Counted from the stretch's first letter, positions 1 through 8,645 are shown. The stretch is DNA of 15,124 nt from Reyranella sp. (GCA_016780605.1 JADHLS010000036.1:1-15124); one strand, 5' to 3'. Notes: generated by a model not told the origin, from the sequence alone. Program-made: numbers and translations.

Positions 1-210
1 ACCCTGTTGCCGATCGTGATCCGCATTCTCATGGAGAATGTCGGGTCGCTGTTTTTCACCTCGGCCGAGATGGCCAATGTCATCTCCGGCTTGCGGCTGG
101 GCGTATTCGGCGGCCTGATCATCTTCTTCCTGATCGTCGAGCCCGAGGGGCTCAACCGATTGTGGCGGAACATCCGGAGCTACTTCCGAGTCTGGCCCTT
201 CTCCTACTAG
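1..210 (+). CDS. Branched-chain amino-acid-type ABC transporter permease (LivM-like), C-terminal fragment
   Basis: The reading frame is open from base 1 and ends with TAG at 208-210, giving the last 69 residues of a protein that begins outside the window. The fragment has a hydrophobic membrane segment (GVFGGLIIFFLIVEPEG) and ends in a basic, aromatic tail (YFRVWPFSY). Both are typical of the C-terminus of LivM-family inner-membrane permeases, which form the translocation path of importers for branched-chain amino acids and many organic acids. The substrate-binding protein and the LivF-type ATPase follow directly on the same strand, as in liv-type operons. The LivH permease and LivG ATPase would be expected upstream, outside the window. 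The identity rests on a short piece plus context. Confidence 0.85.
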   Translation, partial: TLLPIVIRILMENVGSLFFTSAEMANVISGLRLGVFGGLIIFFLIVEPEGLNRLWRNIRSYFRVWPFSY

Positions 211-245
211 AGCGGGGCGTTACGGCGAAACGAAAGGAGGAACCC

Positions 246-1496
246 ATGACAAGGTTTGTTAGGAGTTGGCTGGGGATCGCGGCGACGACTGCGACCCTGG
301 CGTTCGGTGGAGGCCCGGCCTTAGCGCAGAAAGAACTCGTGTTCGGGTTGCAGTGCGACCGGACCGGTCCGACGGCCACCGTGGGTATAAACTTGTGCCC
401 CGGTTATCATGACTACATCGCCCTGGTGAACAGCAAGGGCGGTGTCGAGGGCTTCAAGATCAAAGTCCTCGAGATCGACAACGAATACAAGGTGCCGCCC
501 GCGATGGAAGCGCACGAACGCTTCAAGAAGGAGGGTGCGGTCCTCGAGGGTCTTTTCGGCACCGCCTCGACCATGGCGCTGACCAAGAAGTTGGAAGAGG
601 ACAAGATCCTCGGCACGTCACCCGGCTTCGGCACGGCCGCGGCGGCAGATGGTAAGCGCTTTCCGTATACCTTCCCGATCGCGGCCAGCTACTGGTCACA
701 GGCGGGCGCTGCGGTGGCGTTTGCCAAGGAGAAGCTGGGTGGCAACCTGAAGGGCAAGAAGATCGCCTACCTCTTTTACGACAACCCGGCGGGCAAGGAG
801 CCGCTTGCCATCCTCGAGGATCTCGCCAAGTCCGAGGGCTTCGAGATGCGCACCTTCGCGGTGCCGGCGCCAGGCGTCGAGATGGGCGCCCAGGTCCTCG
901 ACATCACCGGCCGCTTCAAGCCAGACTTCATCATCACCCACCTGTTCGGGCGATCGCCATCGGTTTCCATCAAGGAGCTGAAGGGCAAGGGCTTCCCGCT
1001 CAGCAAGGTGGTGGCCTTCGTCTGGGGCAGCGCCGAGGCCGACATCATCGCGGCCGGCGGCATGGCCGTGGCCGAAGGTTACAGCGGCATCCAGTTTGCT
1101 GGCGTCGGCAAGGACTTCCAGGTGATCAAGGACATCGAGGCCATGTACAAGGCGCAGGGCAAGCCTGTACCGAAGGAGATGGACTCGACCGTCTACTACA
1201 ATCGCGGCGTCTTCATCGCGGCGCTGCATGTCGAAGCGGCTCGCAATGCCATCAATGCCAAGAATGGCGCAGCGCCGACCTCGGAAGAGGTCAAGAAGGG
1301 CATGGAGCAGGTCAAGGGCTTCACGCTTGGCGGCCTGGTGCCGCCAATGGAGATTACTCCCGCCGATCACGAGGGCGGCGGCTGGGTGCAGATCTGGACA
1401 GTCAAGGGTGGCAAGCTCGTGAAGTCCAAAGACTGGTTCCAAGGCTTCCGGCCCGTAATCCAGAAGCATCTCGAGGCGGAAGCCAAGAAATCTTGA
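246..1496 (+). CDS. Periplasmic substrate-binding protein of a liv-type ABC importer
   Basis: A 416-residue protein whose ATG at 246 sits just after a strong ribosome site (AAAGGAGG, about 233-240). Residues 1-27 form a signal peptide: basic start (RFVRSW), hydrophobic core, and an ALA|QK cleavage site. The mature start (ELVFGLQCDRTGPTATVG) is the usual opening of the periplasmic binding protein type 1 fold (Peripla_BP_6) used by liv-type importers. It should capture the substrate in the periplasm and hand it to the permease. Members of this subgroup bind amino acids, aromatic acids or other carboxylates, and the ligand cannot be read from sequence. The catabolic neighbours suggest an organic acid (inference). 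The gene lies between the LivM-like fragment and the LivF-like ATPase. A perfect hairpin directly follows its stop codon. Confidence 0.92.
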   Translation: MTRFVRSWLGIAATTATLAFGGGPALAQKELVFGLQCDRTGPTATVGINLCPGYHDYIALVNSKGGVEGFKIKVLEIDNEYKVPPAMEAHERFKKEGAVLEGLFGTASTMALTKKLEEDKILGTSPGFGTAAAADGKRFPYTFPIAASYWSQAGAAVAFAKEKLGGNLKGKKIAYLFYDNPAGKEPLAILEDLAKSEGFEMRTFAVPAPGVEMGAQVLDITGRFKPDFIITHLFGRSPSVSIKELKGKGFPLSKVVAFVWGSAEADIIAAGGMAVAEGYSGIQFAGVGKDFQVIKDIEAMYKAQGKPVPKEMDSTVYYNRGVFIAALHVEAARNAINAKNGAAPTSEEVKKGMEQVKGFTLGGLVPPMEITPADHEGGGWVQIWTVKGGKLVKSKDWFQGFRPVIQKHLEAEAKKS

Positions 1497-1510
1497 TCGA
1501 ACCAACGGGT

Positions 1511-1532
1511 GGGCGGCGAGCAATCGCCGCCC
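1511..1532 (+). promoter_or_regulatory. Perfect intergenic RNA hairpin with GNRA loop between binding protein and ATPase genes
   Basis: GGGCGGCGA (1511-1519) pairs perfectly with TCGCCGCCC (1524-1532) around a GCAA loop, a GNRA-type tetraloop. The stem begins 15 bases after the binding-protein stop and ends 8 bases before the LivF ATG at 1541, so it covers the place where a ribosome site for livF would be. No T-tract follows, so it is not a simple terminator. In such operons a hairpin here commonly protects the binding-protein mRNA and lowers expression of the downstream gene; that role is inferred. The structure itself is read directly. Confidence 0.7.
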
Positions 1533-1540
1533 GACTTCCG

Positions 1541-2332
<792 letters not shown>

Positions 2333-2342
2333 CATTCTGTTG

Positions 2343-2376
2343 CGCGTTGTGAAAGTCTTGGACAGCGTACAACGCG
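2343..2376 (+). terminator. Possible hairpin between convergent livF and tetR
   Basis: CGCGTTGT (2343-2350) and ACAACGCG (2369-2376) are perfect inverted repeats separated by 18 bases, in the 96-base gap where the importer operon and the TetR gene converge. A second CAACGCG copy just downstream could compete for pairing. No run of T follows, so intrinsic termination is doubtful. It may simply be a 3' end structure. Confidence 0.25.
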
Positions 2377-2428
2377 AGCCTTCAACGCGAACTGCCAGGT
2401 CAATGCAAGGTACCGTGGGCCCAATCGC

Positions 2429-3103
2429 TCAGGAACGAGCGCGCCGCCCTCTCGAGGAGCTTTCGGGCTGATCATCGCTCAATCCAACACCCTTTAGGAC
2501 GACTTCGCAGAATTTCCGAGCTAGCTCGGGAATAGGCATACGGTCTGATCGATACCATGTAACCGCCCAGTTCATTGAACCGAGAAGCATCAAACGCAGA
2601 ATGGTCAGGTCCACATTCTTGCGAATCTCTCCTGAGCGCTGTCCTTCAGAAAGAAGCTGCCCCCAGTATTCGCCATAGGCAGCACGAAGCTTCCGATTCT
2701 GGCGTTTCACAGCCGGGGGCGCCTGCTCGAACACGCGTATGTTCGCCGATGTATAGTCGCCTTGCTGCAAAAGCATCGTAAGGTGAGCCGTCACTGCGGC
2801 CTCAAGCTTTTCGCTGAATGCAGAGGAAGCGGGCAAGGACCCGATGGCGAGACGGGCAGCGGAAAACACTCGAGTTATACCTACATCGAGCACTTCCTGC
2901 AGGATGTCGTCCTTTGACTCAAAGTAATAGTAGATGCTACCGCCTTGCATTCCGGCAGTCATCGCAATGTCGTTAATGGTCGTCCCAGCATACCCGTTGA
3001 GGCTGAATGCACGTGCTGCTGCATCAAGGATGCGCTGCTTGGTGATCGCCGATTTCGGATGGGACGCACGACGAGACCGGGCCGACACTCCTTGACTCAC
3101 CAA
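2429..3103 (-). CDS. TetR/AcrR-family transcriptional regulator
   Basis: A protein of about 224 residues with a TetR N-terminal DNA-binding domain: KQRILDAAARAFSLNGYAGT, then the helix-turn-helix region TINDIAMTAGMQGGSIYYYF (about residues 42-61) and the usual F-SKDDIL continuation. The C-terminal half is the variable ligand and dimer domain. TetR proteins generally repress by binding palindromes over promoters and are released by a small molecule, often a substrate or acyl-CoA in catabolic loci. The start is uncertain: TTG at 3103 and GTG at 3100 both lie just after a GGGGG stretch, while the ATG at 3113 is out of frame. The gene is divergent from the flavin monooxygenase gene. A 20-bp palindrome at that gene's promoter recurs at two other promoters here, making this protein the obvious candidate binder (inference). 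Confidence 0.93.
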   Translation of the reverse strand: MVSQGVSARSRRASHPKSAITKQRILDAAARAFSLNGYAGTTINDIAMTAGMQGGSIYYYFESKDDILQEVLDVGITRVFSAARLAIGSLPASSAFSEKLEAAVTAHLTMLLQQGDYTSANIRVFEQAPPAVKRQNRKLRAAYGEYWGQLLSEGQRSGEIRKNVDLTILRLMLLGSMNWAVTWYRSDRMPIPELARKFCEVVLKGVGLSDDQPESSSRGRRARS

Positions 3104-3287
3104 AACCCCCCATTTGGAGCCAGCATGGATTGGCTCAAACGCAACAAGACTGCGGCATTTGCCGCCGGATTAGGCTGGCGATGCGCCATTTTGGAAACGT
3201 CATAATACCCATGCGCGGCCTAAATGATAAGACCGCCATTGTCGCGATGGTACAAAACGTTGGCAGCACAATTAAGACGTCCTGCTC

Positions 3288-3316
3288 TTGACTCGCCGAT
3301 ATGGCGTGCCTAGCGT
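3288..3316 (+). promoter_or_regulatory. Putative sigma70-type promoter of the flavin monooxygenase operon
   Basis: TTGACT (3288-3293), a 17-base spacer, then TAGCGT (3311-3316). The -35 box is close to consensus; the -10 box matches only TAnnnT. Support comes from the same TTGACT-N17-TAnnnT arrangement at two other operons in the window, each overlapped by the same palindrome. It implies a leader of about 100 bases before ATG 3426. Confidence 0.5.
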
Positions 3317-3335
3317 TCCTAATGATCATTCGAAA
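3316..3335 (+). promoter_or_regulatory. Putative operator A (20-bp imperfect palindrome)
   Basis: TTCCTAATGATCATTCGAAA contains the perfect 10-bp palindrome AATGATCATT (3321-3330) with weaker symmetric arms. It overlaps the end of the -10 box and the expected transcription start. From 3307 to 3335 it aligns with 10923-10950 upstream of badH at 24 of 28 positions with one single-base gap. The position and symmetry fit a repressor site, and the neighbouring TetR protein is the likely binder (inference). Confidence 0.6.
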
Positions 3336-3425
3336 TTAGCGCACTCCCTGGATTTCGACTCCGCGTATCTCAAGCTGCGTAGATCCTCGAGGTACAAGCG
3401 TCTTTCAAGTGAGGAATCGACCTAC

Positions 3426-4583
3426 ATGATCAAACGTTTCCATGTTCTTTATGTCGGACAGATCGATCTCGACAATGTCGGTCTCAATGGGACCCCAGCC
3501 AATGACCGTCGCTATTCTAGCCAGCGCCTGAGCGAGGTTTTTGCGACCGCACGCGACATGGCTCGGACCATGGATGAGCTTGGTTACCATGCACTGTGGA
3601 CGGCGGAGCACCACTTCCAGCGCGAGGGCTACGAATGCCTGCCCAATCTGGTGCAGCTCGGCCTGTGGCTCGCCACGCAGACCAAGCGCCTGAAGTTCGG
3701 CTGCGCCTTCAACGTTCTGCCGATGTGGCATCCCATTCGATTGGCTGAAGATTACGCCATGGCCGACATCGTGACGGACGGTCGCGTGATCATGGGCGTC
3801 GGCCGTGGATACCACAGCCGTGAGGTCGAGACCTTCGGGGCGCCGCTGATCGATGCCGAGGCCAACCGCGAATACTTCGAGGAACAGCTCCAGCTCCTGC
3901 TGAAGTGCTTCAACGAGGAGGCCTTCCATTTCAAGGGAAAGTACTTCGAGTGTCCGCCGCCCGTCGACTACAGAGGCTATCGCCTGAAGGACATCACGGT
4001 GGTGCCACGACCCAAGCACTTGCCCGTCGATATTTGGATGCCGATCGCCAGCGGCAGGACTATCGACATGATGGCCCGCTATGGCCTCAAGGCCATGGTG
4101 ACGCTCAACGGCGAGAAGATACTCGACGAGGTCGTGCGCGAGTATCACGCCGCCTGCGCCCGCCACGGTCGGCCCAAACAACTCGGCGAAGATATGATCT
4201 GGGGCGCCGGCCTGTATCTTGCCGCCAGCCAGGAGGAGGCGATCCGCCGTGTCGAGCCGGCGCATGACGAGCGCTACAAGTGGTTCGCGCCGTTCGGCTT
4301 CGTGCGCTATGCCGATGATCAGGGCCGCACCTGGGGCACGCCCGGTGCGCCGGCGTCGATCCCGTCGATCCGCGACGGCGTGAAGCAGAAGGCGTGGTTC
4401 TGCGGCACGCCGGCCGAAGTCATCGAGGGGATCAAGTCGATCGAGGCCAAGTACCCCGGGCTCGATGACTTCATGATCCACTGGGCTGAAGGATTGTCGC
4501 CGGCCGAGTTCAAGGACCAGCTGCGTTGGTTCGCGCGCGATGTCATGCCGGCGTTCGGGGAAGCGAGACTTGCTGCGGAGTAG
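3426..4583 (+). CDS. Luciferase-like FMN-dependent monooxygenase
   Basis: A 385-residue protein of the bacterial luciferase-like family, which uses reduced FMN and O2 to oxygenate substrates such as ketones, alkanes or thio compounds. The family pattern is clear: an N-terminal beta strand (MIKRFHVLYVGQ), WTAEHHF with E61/H62/H63 near the flavin pocket, LKFGCAFNVLPMWHPIRLAED, the glycine-rich GRVIMGVGRGYHSREVETFG, and a late VPRPKHLPVDIWMP strand. ATG 3426 is preferred over a possible TTG at 3288, because that codon falls in the predicted promoter, and GAGGA at 3411-3415 precedes the ATG. No FMN reductase is encoded in the window, so reduced flavin must come from elsewhere. It is the first gene of an operon with the acyl-CoA dehydrogenase and alcohol dehydrogenase. 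A Baeyer-Villiger-type role on a cyclic ketone is possible, but the substrate is unknown. Confidence 0.88.
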   Translation: MIKRFHVLYVGQIDLDNVGLNGTPANDRRYSSQRLSEVFATARDMARTMDELGYHALWTAEHHFQREGYECLPNLVQLGLWLATQTKRLKFGCAFNVLPMWHPIRLAEDYAMADIVTDGRVIMGVGRGYHSREVETFGAPLIDAEANREYFEEQLQLLLKCFNEEAFHFKGKYFECPPPVDYRGYRLKDITVVPRPKHLPVDIWMPIASGRTIDMMARYGLKAMVTLNGEKILDEVVREYHAACARHGRPKQLGEDMIWGAGLYLAASQEEAIRRVEPAHDERYKWFAPFGFVRYADDQGRTWGTPGAPASIPSIRDGVKQKAWFCGTPAEVIEGIKSIEAKYPGLDDFMIHWAEGLSPAEFKDQLRWFARDVMPAFGEARLAAE

Positions 4584-4657
4584 CGCGACACAGGGAAGGG
4601 TACCATGCAGCACCGCGTTCCCGGCGTCCCTGGATAGCGTCTCGCCTTCATGGCGCC

Positions 4658-4674
4658 CTCGCGAACGCGAGTTC
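4658..4674 (+). promoter_or_regulatory. Inverted repeat in the leader before the acyl-CoA dehydrogenase gene
   Basis: CTCGCG-AA-CGCGAG (4658-4671) is a perfect inverted repeat. The shifted alternative GAAC-GCGA-GTTC (4663-4674) is a small GNRA-looped hairpin. It lies in the 161-base gap between the monooxygenase and the acyl-CoA dehydrogenase, about 70 bases before the latter's ATG. It may be a protein-binding site or RNA structure. No promoter or copy of the shared operator is visible here. Confidence 0.35.
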
Positions 4675-4744
4675 ATTGGGGAGCGTCGGGGGACGATCTT
4701 GCGACCGGGCTGCCCGCTTGGTCGACAATTGTGACGTCGATCGT

Positions 4745-5899
4745 ATGGTTTATTGCCTGACAGACGAACAGCGCCAAGTGCAGGAACTTGTGCGACGCGT
4801 GGCGCGTGAGCGAGTCGCGGAGCGCGCCCAAGAGATCGACGCCAAAGGCGAGTACCCGCAGGACATGTTTGATCTGCTACGTGAACTCGGCTTGTTCACG
4901 TTGCCGTTTCCGGTGGACTACGGTGGCATGAATAGCGTACTGGCTGCTTGCTTGGCCATCGAGGAACTCGGCCGCGTCTGCTACAACACTGCCTATTTAT
5001 TGTTGGTTCAATGGGTGCCGTTTGGTGCAATCCTAGCGGGTGGCGACGACGCGCAGAAGCAGCGATATCTACCGGGCCTGGCGACGGGAGAACTCCGCGG
5101 TGCGATCTCGGTCACCGAATCTCAGAGTGGCTCCGATGTCGCTGGTATCAGGACGCGGGCGAAGCGCGACGGGGCAGGGTATCGGCTGACCGGCTCCAAG
5201 ATCTGGTGCACAAACGCCGGTGTTGCAGACTTCGTGGTTGTCGCTGCGAAGACAGGTGAGTTGGATGCACCCGGCAGCATCAACCTGTTCATCGTGCCGA
5301 AAGGCACACCCGGCTTTACGGTCGGCCGCCAGGAGGACAAGCTCGGCGCGCGCGGTGTCCCTTCCTATGCGTTGTACTTTGAGGACGCCTACGTTCCGGA
5401 AGAAAACCGGCTCGGCATGGAAGGCAAAGGCTTCAAGATTGTAATGGAGACCTTTAACCACTCCCGGCCGATCATCGGTGCCCGCGGCGTTGGCTTGGCT
5501 CAAGGTGCCATGGATCATGCTATCACTTTTATCCGAGATCGCCGCGCGTTCGGCCAGCAAGTTGGTGAGTTTCAGGGCGTGCGCTGGATGATTGCCGACA
5601 TGGCGATACAGATCGAGGCGTCGCGCCAGTTGGTATACCGGGCAGCGTCTGCCGTCGATTCCGGCTTGGGCGGCAGTGCGATGGCGACCATGGCGGCAAT
5701 CGCGAAGTGCCACGCCAGTGACACGGCGATGCGTGTTGCCACCGATGCCGTACAACTCTTCGGCGCCGCCGGTATTTCCAACGAGTTTCCAATCAACCGT
5801 TACTTTAGAGACGCAAAGGTTTTGCAAATCGTCGAGGGTACGAACCAGATCCAGCGCAATATCATTGCGCGCAATGTCATGAGCCAAGCACCAGAGTAA
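4745..5899 (+). CDS. Acyl-CoA dehydrogenase (canonical catalytic Glu)
   Basis: A 384-residue FAD enzyme that introduces an alpha,beta double bond into an acyl-CoA and passes electrons to electron-transfer flavoprotein. The N-terminal helical domain starts LTDEQRQVQELVRRVARERV. The middle domain carries the FAD/substrate signature AISVTESQSGSDVAG and GSKIWCTNAG. The C-terminal domain has RRAFGQQVGEFQGVRWMIAD and ends with VEGTNQIQR, in which E364 is the expected catalytic base. ATG 4745 gives the normal family length; the frame is open further upstream but reads as non-homologous sequence. No good ribosome site precedes it, so translation may be weak or the start slightly different. It lies between the flavin monooxygenase and the alcohol dehydrogenase. 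The substrate is unknown; the family is promiscuous for chain length and branched or cyclic acyl groups. Confidence 0.92.
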   Translation: MVYCLTDEQRQVQELVRRVARERVAERAQEIDAKGEYPQDMFDLLRELGLFTLPFPVDYGGMNSVLAACLAIEELGRVCYNTAYLLLVQWVPFGAILAGGDDAQKQRYLPGLATGELRGAISVTESQSGSDVAGIRTRAKRDGAGYRLTGSKIWCTNAGVADFVVVAAKTGELDAPGSINLFIVPKGTPGFTVGRQEDKLGARGVPSYALYFEDAYVPEENRLGMEGKGFKIVMETFNHSRPIIGARGVGLAQGAMDHAITFIRDRRAFGQQVGEFQGVRWMIADMAIQIEASRQLVYRAASAVDSGLGGSAMATMAAIAKCHASDTAMRVATDAVQLFGAAGISNEFPINRYFRDAKVLQIVEGTNQIQRNIIARNVMSQAPE

Positions 5900-5973
5900 C
5901 GAAGCTTCGATGCACGGGCGGTGATCGTCGACGACGCGCACGGAACAAAGACAAGCGTTTATGGAGGAGCGAA

Positions 5974-7059
5974 ATGAAAGCCCAGGCTGCCATCATGTAC
6001 GCCGTCAATGAACCGCTAAGGATCGAAGAAATACTCCTCGACGAGCCGGCGCGCGGCGAGGTGCTGATTCGCACCGCCTTTGCAGGCGTCTGTCATAGTG
6101 ACCTGCACTACATCGAGGGGCTCTATACACGTCCGTGCCCGTGTGTTCTGGGCCACGAATCGGCCGGTGTCGTGGAGGCGGTCGGCGAGGACGTGAGTTA
6201 CGTGAGGCCGGGTGATCCCGTGATCACCTGCATCTCGACGTTCTGCGGCGAGTGCGAGTACTGCATGACCGGTCGGTTGTCCCTCTGCCTCAGCCCTAGC
6301 ACGCGCCGCGATCCGAGGGGGCCACAGCGAATGATGCTGAAGGGGACGCCGCTACAGCACACCAGCAATCTTTCGTCGTTCGCCGAATATATGCTGGTGC
6401 ACGAACGTTCAGTCGTGAAAATCCGCACCGACATGCCGCTGGACCGGGCAGCGGTAATTGGATGTGCAGTGATGACCGGCGCAGGGGCGGTGTTTCGAAC
6501 CGCAAAGGTCGAACCCGGATCGACGGTCGCGGTGATCGGTCTGGGAGGCATCGGCCTGTCGGCCGTCAATGGTGCCGCGATAGCTGGCGCTGGACGCATA
6601 ATCGCGATCGACAAGGTCGCCTCCAAGTTCGACTTGGCGAAGGAATTCGGCGCCACAGATGTCCTGGATGCAACCGCTACTGATCCCATCAAGGCCATTC
6701 GCGAGATGACCGGTGGCGGCGTGGAATACTCGTTCGAGTGTGTTGGCTCGAAGACGACTGTTGAGCAGGCGTTCCGCATGTTGCGGCGCGGGGGCACCGC
6801 GACGGTTATCGGCATGATGCCGCTCGGCACCCGGTTTGAGGTCTCCGGTGCGGAGCTGCTTGGCGAGAAGCGTATCCAGGGCTCCGCAATGGGATCCAAC
6901 AAGTTTCGTATCGATATGCCGCGGCTGGTCGATTTCTATTTGCGTGGCGATCTGAAGCTCGACAAGCTCATCTCGGGACGCATCCGGATCGCCGGCATCA
7001 ATGAGGCATTCATGCAGCTCAAAACCGGCAAAGTGGCGCGGACAGTCATCGAATTCTGA
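5974..7059 (+). CDS. Zinc-dependent alcohol dehydrogenase (class III-like MDR family)
   Basis: A 361-residue medium-chain dehydrogenase/reductase that interconverts alcohols and aldehydes or ketones. Catalytic zinc ligands are visible: C40 (GVCHSDLH), H61-E62 (LGHES) and C163 (AVIGCAVMTG). The structural zinc site has all four cysteines, C91, C94, C97 and C105 (FCGECEYCMTGRLSLC). The nucleotide fold shows GLGGIG at 188-193 with D212 at the end of the next strand, which favours NAD over NADP. ATG 5974 follows a strong GGAGGAG (5963-5969). The 74-base gap after the acyl-CoA dehydrogenase begins with the palindrome CGAAGCTTCG at 5900-5909. It probably oxidises an alcohol made by one of the oxygenases nearby (inference). 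It is the last gene before the convergent hydrolase. Confidence 0.94.
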   Translation: MKAQAAIMYAVNEPLRIEEILLDEPARGEVLIRTAFAGVCHSDLHYIEGLYTRPCPCVLGHESAGVVEAVGEDVSYVRPGDPVITCISTFCGECEYCMTGRLSLCLSPSTRRDPRGPQRMMLKGTPLQHTSNLSSFAEYMLVHERSVVKIRTDMPLDRAAVIGCAVMTGAGAVFRTAKVEPGSTVAVIGLGGIGLSAVNGAAIAGAGRIIAIDKVASKFDLAKEFGATDVLDATATDPIKAIREMTGGGVEYSFECVGSKTTVEQAFRMLRRGGTATVIGMMPLGTRFEVSGAELLGEKRIQGSAMGSNKFRIDMPRLVDFYLRGDLKLDKLISGRIRIAGINEAFMQLKTGKVARTVIEF

Positions 7060-7120
7060 GGCAGCGCGTGCGCTGAAGCGGCCTTTCGATCATGACCTTG
7101 TGGGCGTAATCCAGAATTTG

Positions 7121-7972
7121 TTACTTTGACTGGTAGTGGGTTTCCAAGAATCCAAGAACCGCTTCTGAGAAAAGATCGTTCTGATCACCGACCACCATAT
7201 GCCCCGCATCTACAACATTTGAATAGCTTGCATGTGGAACAAGCTCCAGAAATGCTTTGGTAACCTCTTCGCTTACGAGGTCGCTCATACCCCCTCGGAT
7301 TAGGTGGACCGGGCAGCCAATGCGCCGAGCTGCGTTTTCCAGTCGGTCAAATCGCCGCTCTTGCTCTGGAGGCTGCACATTCGTGATGAAACGTGGATCC
7401 CAATGCCATCGGTAGCGACCGTCGGGTCCGAGCCGTAGGTTCTTGGCGAGACCGTTCAGGTTTCGGCGTCGCCGGCGATTGGGCAGATAGGCGGCAATGA
7501 CGTCGGCCGCTTCATCGATTGATTCGAAACCCTTCTGAGCGTGAGCGGTCATGAAGCCCACGACACGATTTATCCCCGCCATCTCCATTCTTGGCGTGAC
7601 ATCAACCAACGTCAGACTGGAAAAGGTCCCCGGCGCTTTTTCGCCTTCAGCAATAAGAGCGGCGAGCCCGCCGAGGGAGGCGCCGACTACCGCCGGCGGC
7701 TGACCGAGATGTCGAGCAACTGCGATTAAATCGGCGGCAAATGCGTCTAATTCGTAGCGTCCATGTTCCGACCAATCGCTGTCACCATGTCCGCGCAGGT
7801 CAACAGCGATAGCGCGATAGCCTCGGGCGCCCAACGTTTTCATAGTGTTGCCCCAAGCATGTCGCGTCTGGCCACCACCGTGCGCAAGCAGGATCGTCCG
7901 CTGGTCAATATTCCCAGCAACACTGGCGGCAAGCCGATTTCCATCAGCGCCGACCAAACTCAATTCATGCAT
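7121..7972 (-). CDS. Alpha/beta hydrolase
   Basis: A 283-residue serine-type hydrolase of the alpha/beta fold. The oxyanion-side loop HGGGQTRHAW starts at residue 31, the nucleophile elbow GASLGG has S99, the acid is probably D231 (GGMSDLV), and the histidine is H258 (DAGHMVVG), so a complete triad is visible. The DLRGHGDSD segment (58-66) is typical of the family. ATG 7972 is chosen because AGGAG lies at the right distance upstream; a GTG at 7987 would overlap that ribosome site. It is the last gene of the leftward ferredoxin-P450 group, 97 bases after the carboxymuconolactone-decarboxylase-family gene. It has no signal peptide, so it is cytoplasmic. It could hydrolyse an ester, lactone, enol-lactone or C-C bond; a lactone from ring oxygenation would fit the context, but this is not shown. 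Confidence 0.9.
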   Translation of the reverse strand: MHELSLVGADGNRLAASVAGNIDQRTILLAHGGGQTRHAWGNTMKTLGARGYRAIAVDLRGHGDSDWSEHGRYELDAFAADLIAVARHLGQPPAVVGASLGGLAALIAEGEKAPGTFSSLTLVDVTPRMEMAGINRVVGFMTAHAQKGFESIDEAADVIAAYLPNRRRRRNLNGLAKNLRLGPDGRYRWHWDPRFITNVQPPEQERRFDRLENAARRIGCPVHLIRGGMSDLVSEEVTKAFLELVPHASYSNVVDAGHMVVGDQNDLFSEAVLGFLETHYQSK

Positions 7973-8069
7973 TGACGTCTCCTGCACACACGAAACCAGT
8001 TCAACGCCAGAGCGACATGCTGAGGCAGAGGCATACGTACGCAGTGGCTAGGCCATACGCATGCTTGCC

Positions 8070-8645
8070 TCAAGCATCGCCCCCTTGGGGGATCCTGCCG
8101 TCGGGCGGCCAGTCCTTGACGCCGTCCTCCAAAGGGATTTCGACGCTTCGAAGAAGCTGTGAGAACATGTTCCAGTTTCCAATCGCGATGACCATCTCCA
8201 GCAACTGCTCCGGGCTGCCGACATGACGCACGCACTCAGCCCACACGGAATCCGAGATCTTGCCGCGCTCCAGCGTATCGTCGACCGCGGCCAGCACCGC
8301 CCGGTCCGCGGCACCGAGACGCGTCGACGAACGCCAGTCGCGGACAGCGATGACGTCCTCAGGCGGCAGCCCGACGCGTTCCGCGAAATGCCAGTGTTGC
8401 GTCCATTCGTACTTGGCGCCCGTCGTCCATCCGATACGCATGATCAGGAGCTCGCGTAGACGGACATCGAGCTTGTTTCCAGTGAAGAGCAGCGTGGTCA
8501 GCAAGTGATTGACCGCAGACGCGAGCTGCGGATGACGCAACAGCGCCCGATAAACACTGAGGCCGGCCATCGACTCTCGAATGCCACACTCCTTGGCGGC
8601 AGCCTTGGCTTGCTCGACTGACAGCATCTCAATGCGCGTGACCAT
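8070..8645 (-). CDS. Carboxymuconolactone decarboxylase-family protein
   Basis: A 191-residue all-helical protein of the CMD/AhpD superfamily. The core is visible: LDVRLRELLIMRIGWTTGAK, then YEWTQHWHFAERVGLPPEDV, with E80, W81 and H84 in the usual active-site helix. The CxxC pair of AhpD-type peroxidases is absent, so a thiol peroxidase role is unlikely. It is closer to the uncharacterised CMD proteins that accompany P450s and hydrolases in catabolic loci. True 4-carboxymuconolactone decarboxylase acts in the protocatechuate pathway, but no other gene of that pathway is seen here, so the family name should not be read as function. ATG 8645 follows an AAAGGAAAGG ribosome site. It is separated from the upstream P450 by 327 bases without a recognised gene. 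Confidence 0.88.
   Translation of the reverse strand: MVTRIEMLSVEQAKAAAKECGIRESMAGLSVYRALLRHPQLASAVNHLLTTLLFTGNKLDVRLRELLIMRIGWTTGAKYEWTQHWHFAERVGLPPEDVIAVRDWRSSTRLGAADRAVLAAVDDTLERGKISDSVWAECVRHVGSPEQLLEMVIAIGNWNMFSQLLRSVEIPLEDGVKDWPPDGRIPQGGDA

Larger units (their letters stand above)
3104..3425. other. Divergent intergenic region between tetR and the flavin monooxygenase gene
   Basis: This 322-base stretch has no convincing gene. It holds the putative + strand promoter (3288-3316) and operator (3316-3335), listed separately. Nearer to tetR there are small perfect inverted repeats: GCGGC-ATTT-GCCGC (3152-3165) and TGGCG-ATG-CGCCA (3176-3188). These could be hairpins in the tetR leader or further protein sites. 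I see no convincing tetR promoter. The operator lies about 210 bases from the tetR start, so autoregulation is possible but not evident. Confidence 0.6.

Noticed and set aside
696..1523. Long - strand open frames opposite the binding protein (and similar ones opposite livF, the monooxygenase and acyl-CoA dehydrogenases)
   Set aside because: They are antisense shadows of GC-rich genes with clear families on the other strand, and the translations resemble nothing.
3288..3425. Upstream extension of the flavin monooxygenase from a TTG at 3288 (46 extra residues)
   Set aside because: The extra sequence is not family-like, the TTG is part of the TTGACT promoter box, and ATG 3426 has its own ribosome site.
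7060..7120. Bidirectional terminator between the convergent alcohol dehydrogenase and hydrolase genes (CAGCG-CGTG-CGCTG at 7062-7075)
   Set aside because: The stem is only 5 bp and no T-tract follows on either strand, so it is too weak to call.
8081..8098. CCCCC-TT-GGGGG inverted repeat near the end of the CMD-family gene
   Set aside because: It lies inside the coding sequence, has a two-base loop and no T-tract, and looks incidental.
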